A stretch of DNA of 64,000 bases from Pseudomonas oryzihabitans NBRC 102199 (GCF_000730625.1 NZ_BBIT01000002.1:248001-312000), one strand, 5' to 3'. Shown: positions 53,002 through 62,420, counted from the first letter of the stretch. Notes: generated from the letters alone by a model not told the origin. Made by a program: numbers and translations.

Positions 53002-54003
53002 ATGGGTGTCGATACTCTCAAAAAGCCACGCCTCACCACCTCGGCGATGATCGCCTCTATCGCCAGCGAGGGACAACGTACTGAAGCGGCGCCCTTCGGA
53101 CAGGCGCTCATCGCGGCAGCTGCGCGGGATGAGCGCATCGTCGGCCTGACGGCGGATCTTTCCAAGTACACCGACCTGCACATTTTCGCCCGGGAGTTTC
53201 CCAAGCGTTACCTGCAGATGGGCATGGCGGAGCAGCTCCTGATGGCAGCGGCCGGCGGTCTGGCGAAGGAAGGCCTGGTGCCGTTCGCCACGACCTACGC
53301 GGTGTTCGCCACCCGCCGGGCGTATGACTTCATCCATCAGGTCATCGCCGAGGAACATCTGAACGTCAAGATTTGCGCGGCTCTGCCAGGGCTCACCACC
53401 GGTTATGGCCCGAGCCACCAGGCCACCGACGACCTTGCGTTGATGCGCGCGATACCTGGTCTGACCGTGGTCGATCCCTGCGATGCGCTGGATACCACCC
53501 AGGCGGTCGCAGCCATCGCCGCTCACCCGGGGCCGGTCTACATGCGCCTGCTGCGGGGCAAGGTGCCGATGGTCCTGGACCAATACGACTACCAGTTCGA
53601 GCTGGGCAAGGCCAAGTTGCTGCGTGACGGACGCGATGTGCTGATCGTGTCCAGCGGCATCATGACCATGCGGGCGCTGGAAGTCGCTGAAGCCATGGCG
53701 GATGGCAGTGCCGACGTAGCGGTGTTGCATGTACCCACCATCAAGCCGCTGGACGAGGCCACCCTCATCGAGCAATGCCGCCGTAGTGGTCGGCTGGTCA
53801 TAGTGGCCGAGAATCACAGCACCGTAGGTGGCTTGAGCGAGGCGGTCGCGCTGACGTTGTTGCGCGCCCGCGTGTACCCGGAGTTCCGGCAGATCGCCTT
53901 GCCGGATCAATTCCTCGACGCCGGCGCCTTGCCCACATTGCACGATCGCTACGGCATTTCCACGACCGCCATGGTCGCCCGCATTCAAAGCTGGTTGGGT
54001 TAG
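53002..54003 (+). CDS. Transketolase-like protein, C-terminal subunit
   Basis: A 333-residue protein with the pyrimidine-binding and C-terminal domains. The catalytic Glu is in FPKRYLQMGMAEQLLMAAAGGLAKEG; the YRF-type aromatic segment is ATTYAVFATRRAYDFIHQ; GYGPSHQATDDLALMRAIPGLTVVDPCD follows; and IVSSGIMTMRALEVAEAM opens the last domain. The ATG at 53002 is preceded by GGGAG. It forms a heteromeric ThDP enzyme with the preceding subunit. The donor and acceptor substrates are unknown. Confidence 0.88.
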   Translation: MGVDTLKKPRLTTSAMIASIASEGQRTEAAPFGQALIAAAARDERIVGLTADLSKYTDLHIFAREFPKRYLQMGMAEQLLMAAAGGLAKEGLVPFATTYAVFATRRAYDFIHQVIAEEHLNVKICAALPGLTTGYGPSHQATDDLALMRAIPGLTVVDPCDALDTTQAVAAIAAHPGPVYMRLLRGKVPMVLDQYDYQFELGKAKLLRDGRDVLIVSSGIMTMRALEVAEAMADGSADVAVLHVPTIKPLDEATLIEQCRRSGRLVIVAENHSTVGGLSEAVALTLLRARVYPEFRQIALPDQFLDAGALPTLHDRYGISTTAMVARIQSWLG

Positions 54004-54011
54004 GAGGCAGC

Positions 54012-54857
54012 ATGAACGTAGCTTTCGTAGGACTGGGCGCCATCGGCTTGCCCATGGCGGTACAGATTCAGCACGCCGGGCACCGTGTGATCGGCATCGA
54101 GCTGTCGGAGGCGTCCCGGGAACGGGCCGCAGCGGAAGGGCTGGAAGCGGTCGCCGAGTGGCAGGCGCTGATCGATGCCGACGTGGTGGTGGTGATGGTG
54201 GCGACGCCGGCGCAGTTGGCGTCCCTGGTCAGCCAGTGCAGTGGGCTGTGTGCCGGCCAGCACTGGATTGTCATGAGCACCGTGGGACCGGCGTCCGTTC
54301 GCGAGCAGGCGAGCCGCCTTCTGGCGCAAGGTGTGCAGGTCGTGGATGCACCGGTCACCGGCGGGGTGGCCCGCGCCCTTACTGGGAGCCTGCTGATCTT
54401 CGCCGCGGGTGCGGCCGAGGCCGTAGCCCGTTGCGAGCCGGTCTTGCAAGCGATGGGGGAGGTCAAGAATGCCGGCGTCCAGGTCGGCGATGGCCAGGCC
54501 ATCAAGGTGGTCAACCAGCATCTGTGCTCGGTGCACCTGGTGGCGGCTGCCGAGGCGCTCAGTTTGGCACGCGCCCTTGGGCTGCAGCCGGAGCAGGTGC
54601 TGGAGTTGGTCGAAAAGGGCGCAGGCGGCTCCTGGATGCTCAGCGATCGGGGCCCGCGCATGCTGGAAGGCACGGACACTCGTGTGACCAGCATGGTGGA
54701 CATCTTCGTGAAAGACAGTGGCCTGGTCGCCGAGGCCGCTCAGGCCTGCCAGGCCGCGGTACCGCTGCTCGACACCGCCCATGCTCGTTTCCAGGCAGCA
54801 GCCGCAGCGGGACTTGGTCAGCGAGATGACAGTCGCGTCATCGAGACCTGGCGCTAG
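54012..54857 (+). CDS. LtnD-like 3-hydroxyacid dehydrogenase
   Basis: A 281-residue beta-hydroxyacid dehydrogenase. The NAD-binding motif is MNVAFVGLGAIGLPMAVQIQHAGHRVIGIEL; the substrate loop is VVDAPVTGGVARALTGSLLIFAAG; and the catalytic Lys is in GQAIKVVNQHLCSVHLVAAAEALSLARALG, followed by GGSWMLSDRGPRML. The latter two segments resemble L-threonate dehydrogenase LtnD more than tartronate semialdehyde reductase. Starting 8 bp after the transketolase subunit gene, it may oxidise a tetronate-like acid to the keto acid used by that enzyme. Confidence 0.82.
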   Translation: MNVAFVGLGAIGLPMAVQIQHAGHRVIGIELSEASRERAAAEGLEAVAEWQALIDADVVVVMVATPAQLASLVSQCSGLCAGQHWIVMSTVGPASVREQASRLLAQGVQVVDAPVTGGVARALTGSLLIFAAGAAEAVARCEPVLQAMGEVKNAGVQVGDGQAIKVVNQHLCSVHLVAAAEALSLARALGLQPEQVLELVEKGAGGSWMLSDRGPRMLEGTDTRVTSMVDIFVKDSGLVAEAAQACQAAVPLLDTAHARFQAAAAAGLGQRDDSRVIETWR

Positions 54858-54941
54858 CGCCGACAATTCATAGTTTCTCGGCTTCACCACCAGAGGCAGA
54901 CACCTGCCTCATTACAACAACAATAGGTAGCGGAGTTATCC

Positions 54942-56270
54942 ATGCACCCTTCAGATAGCAAGGCCGTGCCGGCCCGGGACAGTGCCGGAAAAGTGTCTTT
55001 CGCCTCCATGATCGGCTCGGCGGTGGAGAGCTATGACTTCTTCATCTACGGGACGGCCGCCGCCGGTTGGTTCGGTAGCGTGTTCTTCCATACGACTGAA
55101 CCCATCGTCGGTATCCTCGCCGCCTTCGCCACCATGGCGGTGGGCTTCTTCATGCGCCCCTTGGGTGGTTATCTGGCCGGCCATTACGGAGACCGCATCG
55201 GACGCAAAGCCATTCTGCTCTGGTCGCTCATCGCCATGGGCGGCGCCACGGTTTTGATCGGCGCCTTGCCGACCTACGAGCAGGCGGGCGTGGTCGCGCC
55301 ACTGTTGCTGATCCTGCTCAGGATGATCCAGGGAATCGGCTTCGGTGCCGAGTGGGGTGGCGCCGTCCTGATGGCCTGCGAGCACTCGCCACCGCATCGC
55401 CGCGGCTTCTTTGGCGCTGTGCCGCAGATTGGTATCCCGCTGGGCCTGTTGATGGCGAACGGTGCTTTCCTGGCCTCCGGGGCGCTATTCGAAGGTGACT
55501 GGGTCTGGCGAGCGCCATTCCTGGCATCGGTGGTGATGGTCGGGGTGGGCATGTATATCCGTATGGGTGTCAGCGAATCCCCGGAATTCGAAAAGATGAA
55601 GGCGGAGAACAAGCTGGTCAAACAGCCGGCGCTCGAGGTGATTCGCAACGACTGGAGAAAGATTCTGCAAATCATCGGTCTGCGCCTTGCCGAAACCGGC
55701 GGCTATTACCTGGCGACCAGCTTCATGCTCTCCTACGTCCTGCTGGCAGGCGTTGCGACCAAGGAAAACGTGCTTTGGGGCACCATGATAGGGTCGGCAC
55801 TGGGCCTGCTCAGCCATTTGTTGTTCGGTGCTTTGAGCGATCGGATCGGGCGCAAGCCGGTGTTTCTCCTGGGATCCCTGTTCACCATCGCGTTCGGGAT
55901 ACCGCTGTTCCTGCTGATCAACAGTGGGATCTTCGTCATGGTCATCGTTGCAGTGGCGCTGTCCCTGCTGCTTAGCCATGATCCGATCTTTGCCGTCGAA
56001 GCCAGCTGGTTCACCGAGCAGTTCCCGCCCAATGTGCGTTCTTCGGGTATTTCCCTAGGCTACAACGGCGCCTCCATGATCGCCGGGCTGCTGCCATTCC
56101 TCGCGACTGGGCTATTCGCGGTGGTGGGCTGGATGGGGCCTGCGCTGCTGTTCAGTTCGCTCGGCGTCATTTCCACGCTCTGTGCGCTGCGGATGCCGGA
56201 AACGGCGCCTGCGGTCGCGAATACCAAACGGCAGGCGGTGCTGGCACCGCGGCCCGTCACCCTGGGCTGA
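54942..56270 (+). CDS. MFS transporter, metabolite:H+ symporter (MHS) family
   Basis: A 442-residue permease of the MHS family. Typical motifs are ASMIGSAVESYDFFIYGTAAAGWFGSVFF in TM1, RPLGGYLAGHYGDRIGRKAILLWSL after TM2, and GFGAEWGGAVLMACEHSPPHRRGFFGAVPQIG. Members import shikimate, alpha-ketoglutarate, proline/betaine, citrate and similar solutes with protons. As the last gene of the operon with the LtnD-like dehydrogenase and transketolase genes, it is the likely uptake system for their substrate. Confidence 0.9.
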   Translation: MHPSDSKAVPARDSAGKVSFASMIGSAVESYDFFIYGTAAAGWFGSVFFHTTEPIVGILAAFATMAVGFFMRPLGGYLAGHYGDRIGRKAILLWSLIAMGGATVLIGALPTYEQAGVVAPLLLILLRMIQGIGFGAEWGGAVLMACEHSPPHRRGFFGAVPQIGIPLGLLMANGAFLASGALFEGDWVWRAPFLASVVMVGVGMYIRMGVSESPEFEKMKAENKLVKQPALEVIRNDWRKILQIIGLRLAETGGYYLATSFMLSYVLLAGVATKENVLWGTMIGSALGLLSHLLFGALSDRIGRKPVFLLGSLFTIAFGIPLFLLINSGIFVMVIVAVALSLLLSHDPIFAVEASWFTEQFPPNVRSSGISLGYNGASMIAGLLPFLATGLFAVVGWMGPALLFSSLGVISTLCALRMPETAPAVANTKRQAVLAPRPVTLG

Positions 56271-56352
56271 CGCTCCGCTTGCGCGCGCAACGGCGTAGCG
56301 AGTGACGCGGGGCTTCAACACTTGATGCGGCTAGCGCTTCTGCGGTGCACAG

Positions 56353-56387
56353 CGGCCTGACTCCACCGCAATGGCGGAGTCAGGCCG
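56353..56387. terminator. Long hairpin between convergent genes
   Basis: CGGCCTGACTCC (56353-56364) and GGAGTCAGGCCG (56376-56387) form a perfect 12-bp stem; CCGC/GCGG inside offers an alternative pairing. It lies 83 bp after the MHS permease stop and 35 bp before the convergent LysR stop. A bidirectional terminator is likely although T-runs are absent. Confidence 0.55.
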
Positions 56388-56421
56388 CGTCTCCTGACGC
56401 AGATTCAAGCGCCTCTGCCCA

Positions 56422-57312
56422 TCAGACGGCTTCCGGCACCGCTGGCTGCCCCAGCAACTCCTCCAGAATGCTCAGTCGAAATTGTCGCTGCAGGGTCACC
56501 GCATAGAAGCGCTCGGCGATTTCGGGCACCTCGGCGTAGAGCTGCAGCGCGCCGCTGCGCAGTTCGTCCTGGACCACCACGGCGGGCAGCAGGGCCATGT
56601 CGCCGGAGTCGCGGGCGAGCAGGCGCAGCAACGCCATGTCGTCGACCTCCGCGCAGATGCGGGGCGTCAGCCCCTGGCCGCTGCAATAGACGTCGAACTG
56701 GCTGCGCACGTCGCTGCTGCGACCGGGCACGATCAGGCGGGCCTGTTGCAGGTCGCGGTGGAGATCGAAGGGGCGACTGTCCTGGCGCGGCGGGCCGATC
56801 AGGCACACCGGCTGGCGATGCAGCAGGCGGCATTGCCAGGTGCGCTGGCTGTCGGCGCTCACCGCCTGGTTGGTCAGCACCACGTCCAGCTTGTGCAGCG
56901 CCAGGCGCTCCAGCAGTTCGTCCACGCTGCCGGACTCGAGGGTCAGCACCAGGTCTTCACGACCGAGGAAGGGGCGCAGCAGGTTTTCCTGGAAGTTGCG
57001 CGAGAGGGTCGCCACGGAGCCGATGCGCAGCGTCTGGTTGGCTTCCTGGGTGTTCTGCAGGGTGTCCTGCAACTCGCTGCCCAGGGCGAAGATGGTCTCG
57101 GCGTAGTCCAGCACCAGCTGCCCGGCTTCGGTCAGCCGCAGGCTGCGTCCGGAGCGGATGAACAGGGGGTGGCCGAGCTGATCCTCCAGCACGCGGATCT
57201 GGGTGGAGAGGGCGGACTGGGAGACATGCAGCGCCTCGGCGGCGCGGGTGAGGTTGCCTTCCTTGGCCACGGCCCAGAAGTAGTGCAGGTGGTGAAAATT
57301 GAGGCGGCGCAT
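56422..57312 (-). CDS. LysR family regulator, NhaR-like
   Basis: A 296-residue LysR protein. The DNA-binding part MRRLNFHHLHYFWAVAKEGNLTRAAEALHVSQSALSTQIRVLEDQLGHPLFIRSGRSLRLTEAGQLVLDYAE closely resembles the NhaR group. It is divergent from dabB by 103 bp. In many genomes a LysR-type gene sits beside dab operons, so control of carbon uptake in response to CO2 or pH is a reasonable inference. Confidence 0.88.
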   Translation of the reverse strand: MRRLNFHHLHYFWAVAKEGNLTRAAEALHVSQSALSTQIRVLEDQLGHPLFIRSGRSLRLTEAGQLVLDYAETIFALGSELQDTLQNTQEANQTLRIGSVATLSRNFQENLLRPFLGREDLVLTLESGSVDELLERLALHKLDVVLTNQAVSADSQRTWQCRLLHRQPVCLIGPPRQDSRPFDLHRDLQQARLIVPGRSSDVRSQFDVYCSGQGLTPRICAEVDDMALLRLLARDSGDMALLPAVVVQDELRSGALQLYAEVPEIAERFYAVTLQRQFRLSILEELLGQPAVPEAV

Positions 57313-57415
57313 GCTTCGTTCTTCAAAAGTGAACGTTAGGTTCTGATCAATCTATTTTAAATAACTCGTACACATCCTGAAACTATCGGTATCTGGTGTT
57401 CATGGAGTGTGCACG

Positions 57416-58942
57416 ATGTCTAGCCTGCCGTTTTCCCTGCCTCCCTTGTTGCCCTGGGTCTATGCCCTGGCGCTGTTGCCCGCAGCCGTCCTCGCTTCAC
57501 CCAGCCGACTCTGGCTACCCGCACGGGTCGTGGGTTATCTGGGCGTCTTCCTGGTGCTGGCGGCCTGGCTGCAGGCGCTCCACGACACCCGGCACCCCGA
57601 CCGCCTGGGCCTGGCGATGGCCGGACTGATCAGCCTGCTGGCGCTGGTGATCATCGAGTATTCCCGGCGCTATCTGGAGGGGGAGGCCGGGCAGCGGCGC
57701 TATGTGCTCGCGCTGCTGGGCACCCTGGCGGCGGTGGCCACGGTGGTCACCAGCGGCAACCTCGTGCTGGTGGCAGGTGCCTGGATCCTGTCCAGTCTGT
57801 GCCTGCATCTATTGCTGACCTTCTACCGCGAACGCCCCCAGGCGGTCGTCGCAGCCCACAAGAAATTCCTCGCCAGCCGCCTGGCTGATATCAGTCTGCT
57901 GCTGGCGACCCTGCTGCTGGTGCAGGCCGGCGGGAGCAGCCAGATTTCGCTGATCCTCACCGCCGTGACCGCCCAGGTGCAGGCGGGGGGACCGCTCGGC
58001 TGGGAATGGCAGGGCGCGGCGCTGCTGCTGGCGCTGACGGTGATCCTCAAGTCGGCGCAGTTGCCGGTGCATGGCTGGCTGATCCAGGTGATGGAGGCGC
58101 CCACGCCGGTCTCGGCCCTGCTGCATGCCGGGGTGGTCAACCTGGGCGGCTTCGTGCTGCTGCGCTTCGCCCCGCTGTTTTCCGCCGCAGTGCCGGCGCA
58201 GAGCTTGCTGGTGCTGATTGGCGGCCTGACCGCGGTCCTGGCCGCGCTGGTGATGATGACCCGGATCAGCATCAAGGTCCGCCTGGCCTGGTCGACCTGC
58301 GCGCAGATGGGCCTGATGCTGCTGGAATGCGGGCTAGGACTGTACGAACTGGCGCTGGTGCACCTGCTGGCCCACTCGCTCTACAAGGCCCATGCCTTCC
58401 TCGCCGCCGGCGAGACGGTAGCCCACGCCCGCCAGCATGCCCTGCAGCCGCCGGCACCCACGCTCGAACTGGGCGGCCTGCTGCGGGCGCTACTCACGGC
58501 CGCGCTGGCGCTGCTCCTGTTGCAAGGACTCTGGCGCTGGCTGCTGCCCAGCCATGAGCTGCCCCTGGTGGCTCTGACGCTATTGGCAATCGGCCTGGCG
58601 CCCTGGTGCCTGCGCCGCGACCAACCCGCCCATGGCCTGCTCATGTTCGGCCTGCTACTGGGCGCTTACCTGCTGTGGCACCAAGCGGCCGGTTGGCTGC
58701 TCGACCAGCACCTCGCCACGGCGCCGCTGCCGTTGACCGTGGTGGCGATGGTCATGCTGGTCGGACTTTACCTGGTGCAGGGCCTGCTGCTGGCCCGACC
58801 GCACGGCGCCCTGGCGCAACGGCTCTACCCCCTGGCTTTTGCCGGCTTCTACCTGGACGAGCACTTCACCCGCCTGACCTTTCGCCTTTGGCCGGCGCGT
58901 GCGCCCCAGCCGCTGAACGCAACCCTTGGAGACCGCGCATGA
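57416..58942 (+). CDS. dabB: DabB, membrane subunit of inorganic-carbon pump
   Basis: A 508-residue protein of the NuoL/MrpA-like proton-channel family with about 13-14 helices. Key elements are AHKKFLASRLADISLLLATLLL, TVILKSAQLPVHGWLIQVMEAPTPVSALLHAGVVNLGGFVLLRFAPLF with its channel Lys and Pro, and LAHSLYKAHAFLAAGETV with a conserved His and Lys. With DabA it forms a complex thought to use the proton or cation gradient to drive CO2 hydration in the cytoplasm and trap bicarbonate. The ATG at 57416 follows GGAG. Its stop overlaps the dabA start (ATGA). Confidence 0.9.
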   Translation: MSSLPFSLPPLLPWVYALALLPAAVLASPSRLWLPARVVGYLGVFLVLAAWLQALHDTRHPDRLGLAMAGLISLLALVIIEYSRRYLEGEAGQRRYVLALLGTLAAVATVVTSGNLVLVAGAWILSSLCLHLLLTFYRERPQAVVAAHKKFLASRLADISLLLATLLLVQAGGSSQISLILTAVTAQVQAGGPLGWEWQGAALLLALTVILKSAQLPVHGWLIQVMEAPTPVSALLHAGVVNLGGFVLLRFAPLFSAAVPAQSLLVLIGGLTAVLAALVMMTRISIKVRLAWSTCAQMGLMLLECGLGLYELALVHLLAHSLYKAHAFLAAGETVAHARQHALQPPAPTLELGGLLRALLTAALALLLLQGLWRWLLPSHELPLVALTLLAIGLAPWCLRRDQPAHGLLMFGLLLGAYLLWHQAAGWLLDQHLATAPLPLTVVAMVMLVGLYLVQGLLLARPHGALAQRLYPLAFAGFYLDEHFTRLTFRLWPARAPQPLNATLGDRA

Positions 58943-61386
58943 CCGTCCTCGAAACACTTCCCAGCCTTGAGCACCAGGCCCTGCATGAGGCCGCCCGGCA
59001 GGCCTGTGCGCGCATCGCACCGACCTGGCCGCTGGATCGCATGATCGCTGTGAACCCGCTTTGGGAGCGGCGCGACCAGGCCTGGCAGGCCGTGGCCGCG
59101 CAACTCTGGCAACGTGCCGGCAGCCGCCTGACCCTGGAAGCGGCCGACTATCGCCAGGCCTGGCAGGAGGGGCATATCGCCGAGCGTCATCTACAGCAGG
59201 CGCTGGCCGAGCAGGGGTCGTCCTGCAAGCCGACCTGGCTGCTGGAGGCGCTGGACGCTCCCGCCGAGGTCGGGCAAGGGTTGCCGTTGCTGGAAGATCT
59301 GGCCGAGCCAGGGATCCCGCTCCCGGGCTGGCCCGCACTGATCACCCACCAGATCGGCCAGAGTTGCGCGGCCTGGTTCGATCACGAACAGGCGGATTGG
59401 CGTCCGTCAGACGGTGGCGGGCTCTATCAGACCTGGCGCGCCAGCCTGCTGGCTGACCGGGGCTTGAGCGTACTCAGCGGTTGTCGCGAGCTGCACCAGC
59501 GGATCGCCGAATTGCCGGCACTACCCGAGGCGGCCCTGGAGGCGGCGGTCGACCACCTGGGGCTGCCGGCATCAGACTGGGCCGCCTGGTTCGACTGCCT
59601 GCTGCTGCGCAACCTGGGCTGGGCCTCCTGGTGCGCCTATCGGCACTGGCAGGCCCGGCTGCAGGGAGAGGACGACCGCACGCTGCTGGAGTTGCTGGCC
59701 ATCCGCGCGGCCTGGGAGTGGCTGGTGGATGATCGGCGGCGCGATGCCGATAGCCGCTGGCAGTGCTGGCGGGCGGCTTGGGAGGAGGGCTTGCAGCGGA
59801 TGCCTTCGGCCAATTGGCAGGCCCTGCAGCTGTGGCAGCGCGCCGACGAGCTGGCCTGGCAGGAGCACCTGCAGCAGGCGCTGTGCCACAGCGTACCGGC
59901 GGCCTTGCCCCCGGTGCCACTGGCCAAGCTGTTCTTCTGTATCGACGTCCGCTCCGAGCCCCTCAGGCGCGCCCTGGAGCAGACTTGCCCGGCCCTGGAA
60001 ACCGGCGGTTTCGCCGGCTTCTTCGGGCTGCCCATCGCCTTTACCCCGCTGGGTACCGGTGCCACGCGCCCGCAATTGCCGGGCCTGCTCGCGCCGCAAC
60101 TGCAGGTCAGCGAGGGCAGTGGCGATGCCGTACGGGATCGGCAATTGGCACAGGTGCGTCAAGGTCGTCTGGCGCGGCTGGGTCGCTGGCGGCTGTTCGA
60201 GCGGCTGCCGGCCTCGACCTTCACCCTGGTGGAAAGCGTCGGGCTGGGCTATGCCGGGGCGCTGTTGGGACGGACCTATGGCCTGGCCAGTGGCGCGCCT
60301 TCGCCCGAACTCAGCGCCTGGCGCCGCCATGAGCGGCAACAGCTGCAACCACAGCTACCGGAGATGTCACAGCTGCAGCGGGTCGACCTTGCCGAGCGTA
60401 TCCTCAAAGCCATGGGCCTGAACGGACCGGTACCACCCCTGCTGGTGCTGCTCGGCCATGGCAGTCAGAGCGCCAACAACCCTCAGGCGGCGGGTCTGGA
60501 TTGCGGCGCCTGCTGTGGTCAGAGCGGCGAGATCAATGCGCGGCTGCTGGCCGGCCTGCTCAACGATGCCCAGGTGCGCGCCGGGCTGCGGGTGCGCGGA
60601 CTCGACCTGCCGCCGCACTGCCAGGTACTGGCCGGGCTGCACAACACCACGACGGATGAGGTGCAGGTCTTCGGGTGTGAGTCGCTTCCGGCAGAGCTCC
60701 AGCCCAGCTGGCAGCGCCTGCGGCTGGCACTGGACAGCGCCAGCGCCGAGGTGCGGCGGCAGCGGGCGGGCAAACTGGGCCTGGCGCCGCTGCCGGCGCA
60801 GCCGGAAAGATTGCTCGGCCAGCTGCGCCGGCGGGCCCGTGACTGGGCGCAGACCCGGCCGGAATGGGGCCTCGCCGGCAATGCCGCCTTCATCGCCGCA
60901 CCGCGGGCGCGCACCCGCGCGGTGGACCTGGAGGGCCGCGCCTTCCTGCACGACTACGACTGGCGGCAGGACCAGGAGGGCAAAGTGCTGGAGCTGATCA
61001 TGACGGCGCCCATGGTGGTGGCGCACTGGATCAACCTGCAGTACTTCACCTCGACCACCGACAACCTGCGCTTCGGCAGCGGCAACAAGTTGCTGCACAA
61101 CGTGGTGGGCGGCCATATCGGTGTGTTCGAAGGCAACGGCGGCGACCTGCGCATCGGTCTGGCGCGCCAGTCGCTGCACGACGGCCAGCAGTGGATGCAC
61201 CGTCCGCTACGCCTGCACGTGGTGATCGAGGCGCCGCGCGCCATGATCGACCAGGTGATCGCCAACCACGCCGTCGTGCGCGATCTAGTGCGCAACGGCT
61301 GGCTGCACCTGCTGCGTCTGTATGGCCTGCCGGCCTGCCTCGAGCTGCGCACGGCCGGGGGGTGGCAGCCGTTGCCCAGGGGCTGA
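58939..61386 (+). CDS. dabA: DabA, zinc-binding carbonic-anhydrase-like subunit (DUF2309)
   Basis: An 815-residue DUF2309/UPF0753 protein. The zinc ligands known from Halothiobacillus DabA (Cys351, Asp353, His524, Cys539) match here as Cys334 and Asp336 in FFCIDVRSE, His507 in GHGSQSANN, and Cys522 in GLDCGACCG, with identical spacing (2, 171 and 15 residues). It is the catalytic half of the DAB pump, converting CO2 to bicarbonate inside the cell, coupled to DabB. The N-terminal WPLDRMIAVNPLWERRDQAW and C-terminal VGGHIGVFEGNGGDLRIGLARQSLHDG segments are conserved. Translation is coupled to dabB. Confidence 0.93.
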   Translation: MTVLETLPSLEHQALHEAARQACARIAPTWPLDRMIAVNPLWERRDQAWQAVAAQLWQRAGSRLTLEAADYRQAWQEGHIAERHLQQALAEQGSSCKPTWLLEALDAPAEVGQGLPLLEDLAEPGIPLPGWPALITHQIGQSCAAWFDHEQADWRPSDGGGLYQTWRASLLADRGLSVLSGCRELHQRIAELPALPEAALEAAVDHLGLPASDWAAWFDCLLLRNLGWASWCAYRHWQARLQGEDDRTLLELLAIRAAWEWLVDDRRRDADSRWQCWRAAWEEGLQRMPSANWQALQLWQRADELAWQEHLQQALCHSVPAALPPVPLAKLFFCIDVRSEPLRRALEQTCPALETGGFAGFFGLPIAFTPLGTGATRPQLPGLLAPQLQVSEGSGDAVRDRQLAQVRQGRLARLGRWRLFERLPASTFTLVESVGLGYAGALLGRTYGLASGAPSPELSAWRRHERQQLQPQLPEMSQLQRVDLAERILKAMGLNGPVPPLLVLLGHGSQSANNPQAAGLDCGACCGQSGEINARLLAGLLNDAQVRAGLRVRGLDLPPHCQVLAGLHNTTTDEVQVFGCESLPAELQPSWQRLRLALDSASAEVRRQRAGKLGLAPLPAQPERLLGQLRRRARDWAQTRPEWGLAGNAAFIAAPRARTRAVDLEGRAFLHDYDWRQDQEGKVLELIMTAPMVVAHWINLQYFTSTTDNLRFGSGNKLLHNVVGGHIGVFEGNGGDLRIGLARQSLHDGQQWMHRPLRLHVVIEAPRAMIDQVIANHAVVRDLVRNGWLHLLRLYGLPACLELRTAGGWQPLPRG

Positions 61387-61472
61387 CGCGTGCCGGCGCC
61401 CGGCCGCCTGCTGCTGCAGACGGCCTGGTATGGCACGGCTGGCATCCCTGACCTGGAGATCGAGGCCGGGTG

Positions 61473-61889
61473 CTAAGGGGTCAGCAGTTGCTGCCTCAGC
61501 AGTGGAAGGATCACATCGCGGGCCAGGGGCGCCAGCGGCAGATCGCCGGGTTCGTCCACTGCGACCCATACCGCCTCTTCGATCTCGGCGGCAGGCACCG
61601 CCTGGTCCCCCGCGCGCAGGGCGACCTGATACAGCGCGCAATCGACCCTGAACCCGGGTTCGTTGGCGGCGGGCGCCTGGTGATTGCCGAGAAAGGTCGC
61701 AGCCTCCGCGGTGATGACCAGGCCGAGTTCTTCCCGCAGTTCGCGGATTAGGGCTTCCAAGGGTTGCTCCCCCGGATCCACCTTGCCGCCCGGTTGCATG
61801 AAGGCGGTGGTACCGCCCTTGCGTACCAGCAGCACCTGCTGACGTTCGTTCAGGAGGATGGCAGCGGCGATGTGGAGGGTAGGGGTCAA
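61473..61889 (-). CDS. NUDIX hydrolase, MutT-like
   Basis: A 138-residue NUDIX protein. The Nudix box GGKVDPGEQPLEALIRELREELGL is an exact match to GX5EX7REUXEEXGU. The preceding HIAAAILLNERQQVLLVRKGGTTAFMQP and following strands complete the fold. It hydrolyses a nucleoside diphosphate derivative; the substrate cannot be told. It is convergent with dabA, with only 86 bp between. Confidence 0.9.
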   Translation of the reverse strand: MTPTLHIAAAILLNERQQVLLVRKGGTTAFMQPGGKVDPGEQPLEALIRELREELGLVITAEAATFLGNHQAPAANEPGFRVDCALYQVALRAGDQAVPAAEIEEAVWVAVDEPGDLPLAPLARDVILPLLRQQLLTP

Positions 61890-62009
61890 GGCATACGTCC
61901 CGGTAAGCGTGGGCGGATCACCCTGCAGTGAACCGATCGAAAAGGCAATCGTCGGCGCTCCTGGCTACGCCTGGTCATGAGGGCGCGTGACGGCCGTCGA
62001 AGATCTATT

Positions 62010-62225
62010 TCAGCGATCGCTGTGCAGCGCATAGCCATTGAACCCGACCGCGAACAGCAGGGCGCCCCAGAGGAAGAGGTCCGTCTGCAGGAATTCGCGC
62101 CTTATCGAAGCGAACTTGATGCCACGTTGCAGGGAAAGGGAGGGATCGATCAGCCACCCCAGAAGGACGACAGCCAGGCCCAATATCATGGCGATAGCGC
62201 CGATGCTCTTCAGGACGTGCTTCAC
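62010..62225 (-). CDS. Small hypothetical membrane protein
   Basis: A protein of 71 residues (GTG start at 62225, MKHVLKS) or 81 residues (ATG at 62255). Two hydrophobic helices (IGAIAMILGLAVVLLGWLI and LFLWGALLFAVGFNGYAL) flank a polar loop. The GTG follows GGGGG at suitable distance and begins with a basic residue, so I prefer it. I do not recognise the family. Confidence 0.5.
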   Translation of the reverse strand: MKHVLKSIGAIAMILGLAVVLLGWLIDPSLSLQRGIKFASIRREFLQTDLFLWGALLFAVGFNGYALHSDR

Positions 62226-62420
62226 CTCGGTAACCCCCTGCGCGAAAAACGGCATTCAGCGAATCATCGCCGGGGGTCAAGGGTATCGAGCGATAAAGGG
62301 CCGCGTGTAAAACTTCCTGAACGCTTGTAAACAAGTGTTAAAGGGCGGCCTCAGGCACCAGGGCAGAGTCACCTGGCAGCGACCGGCGTCACCCGAGGTG
62401 ACACCGGCGCATCTGGCGGC

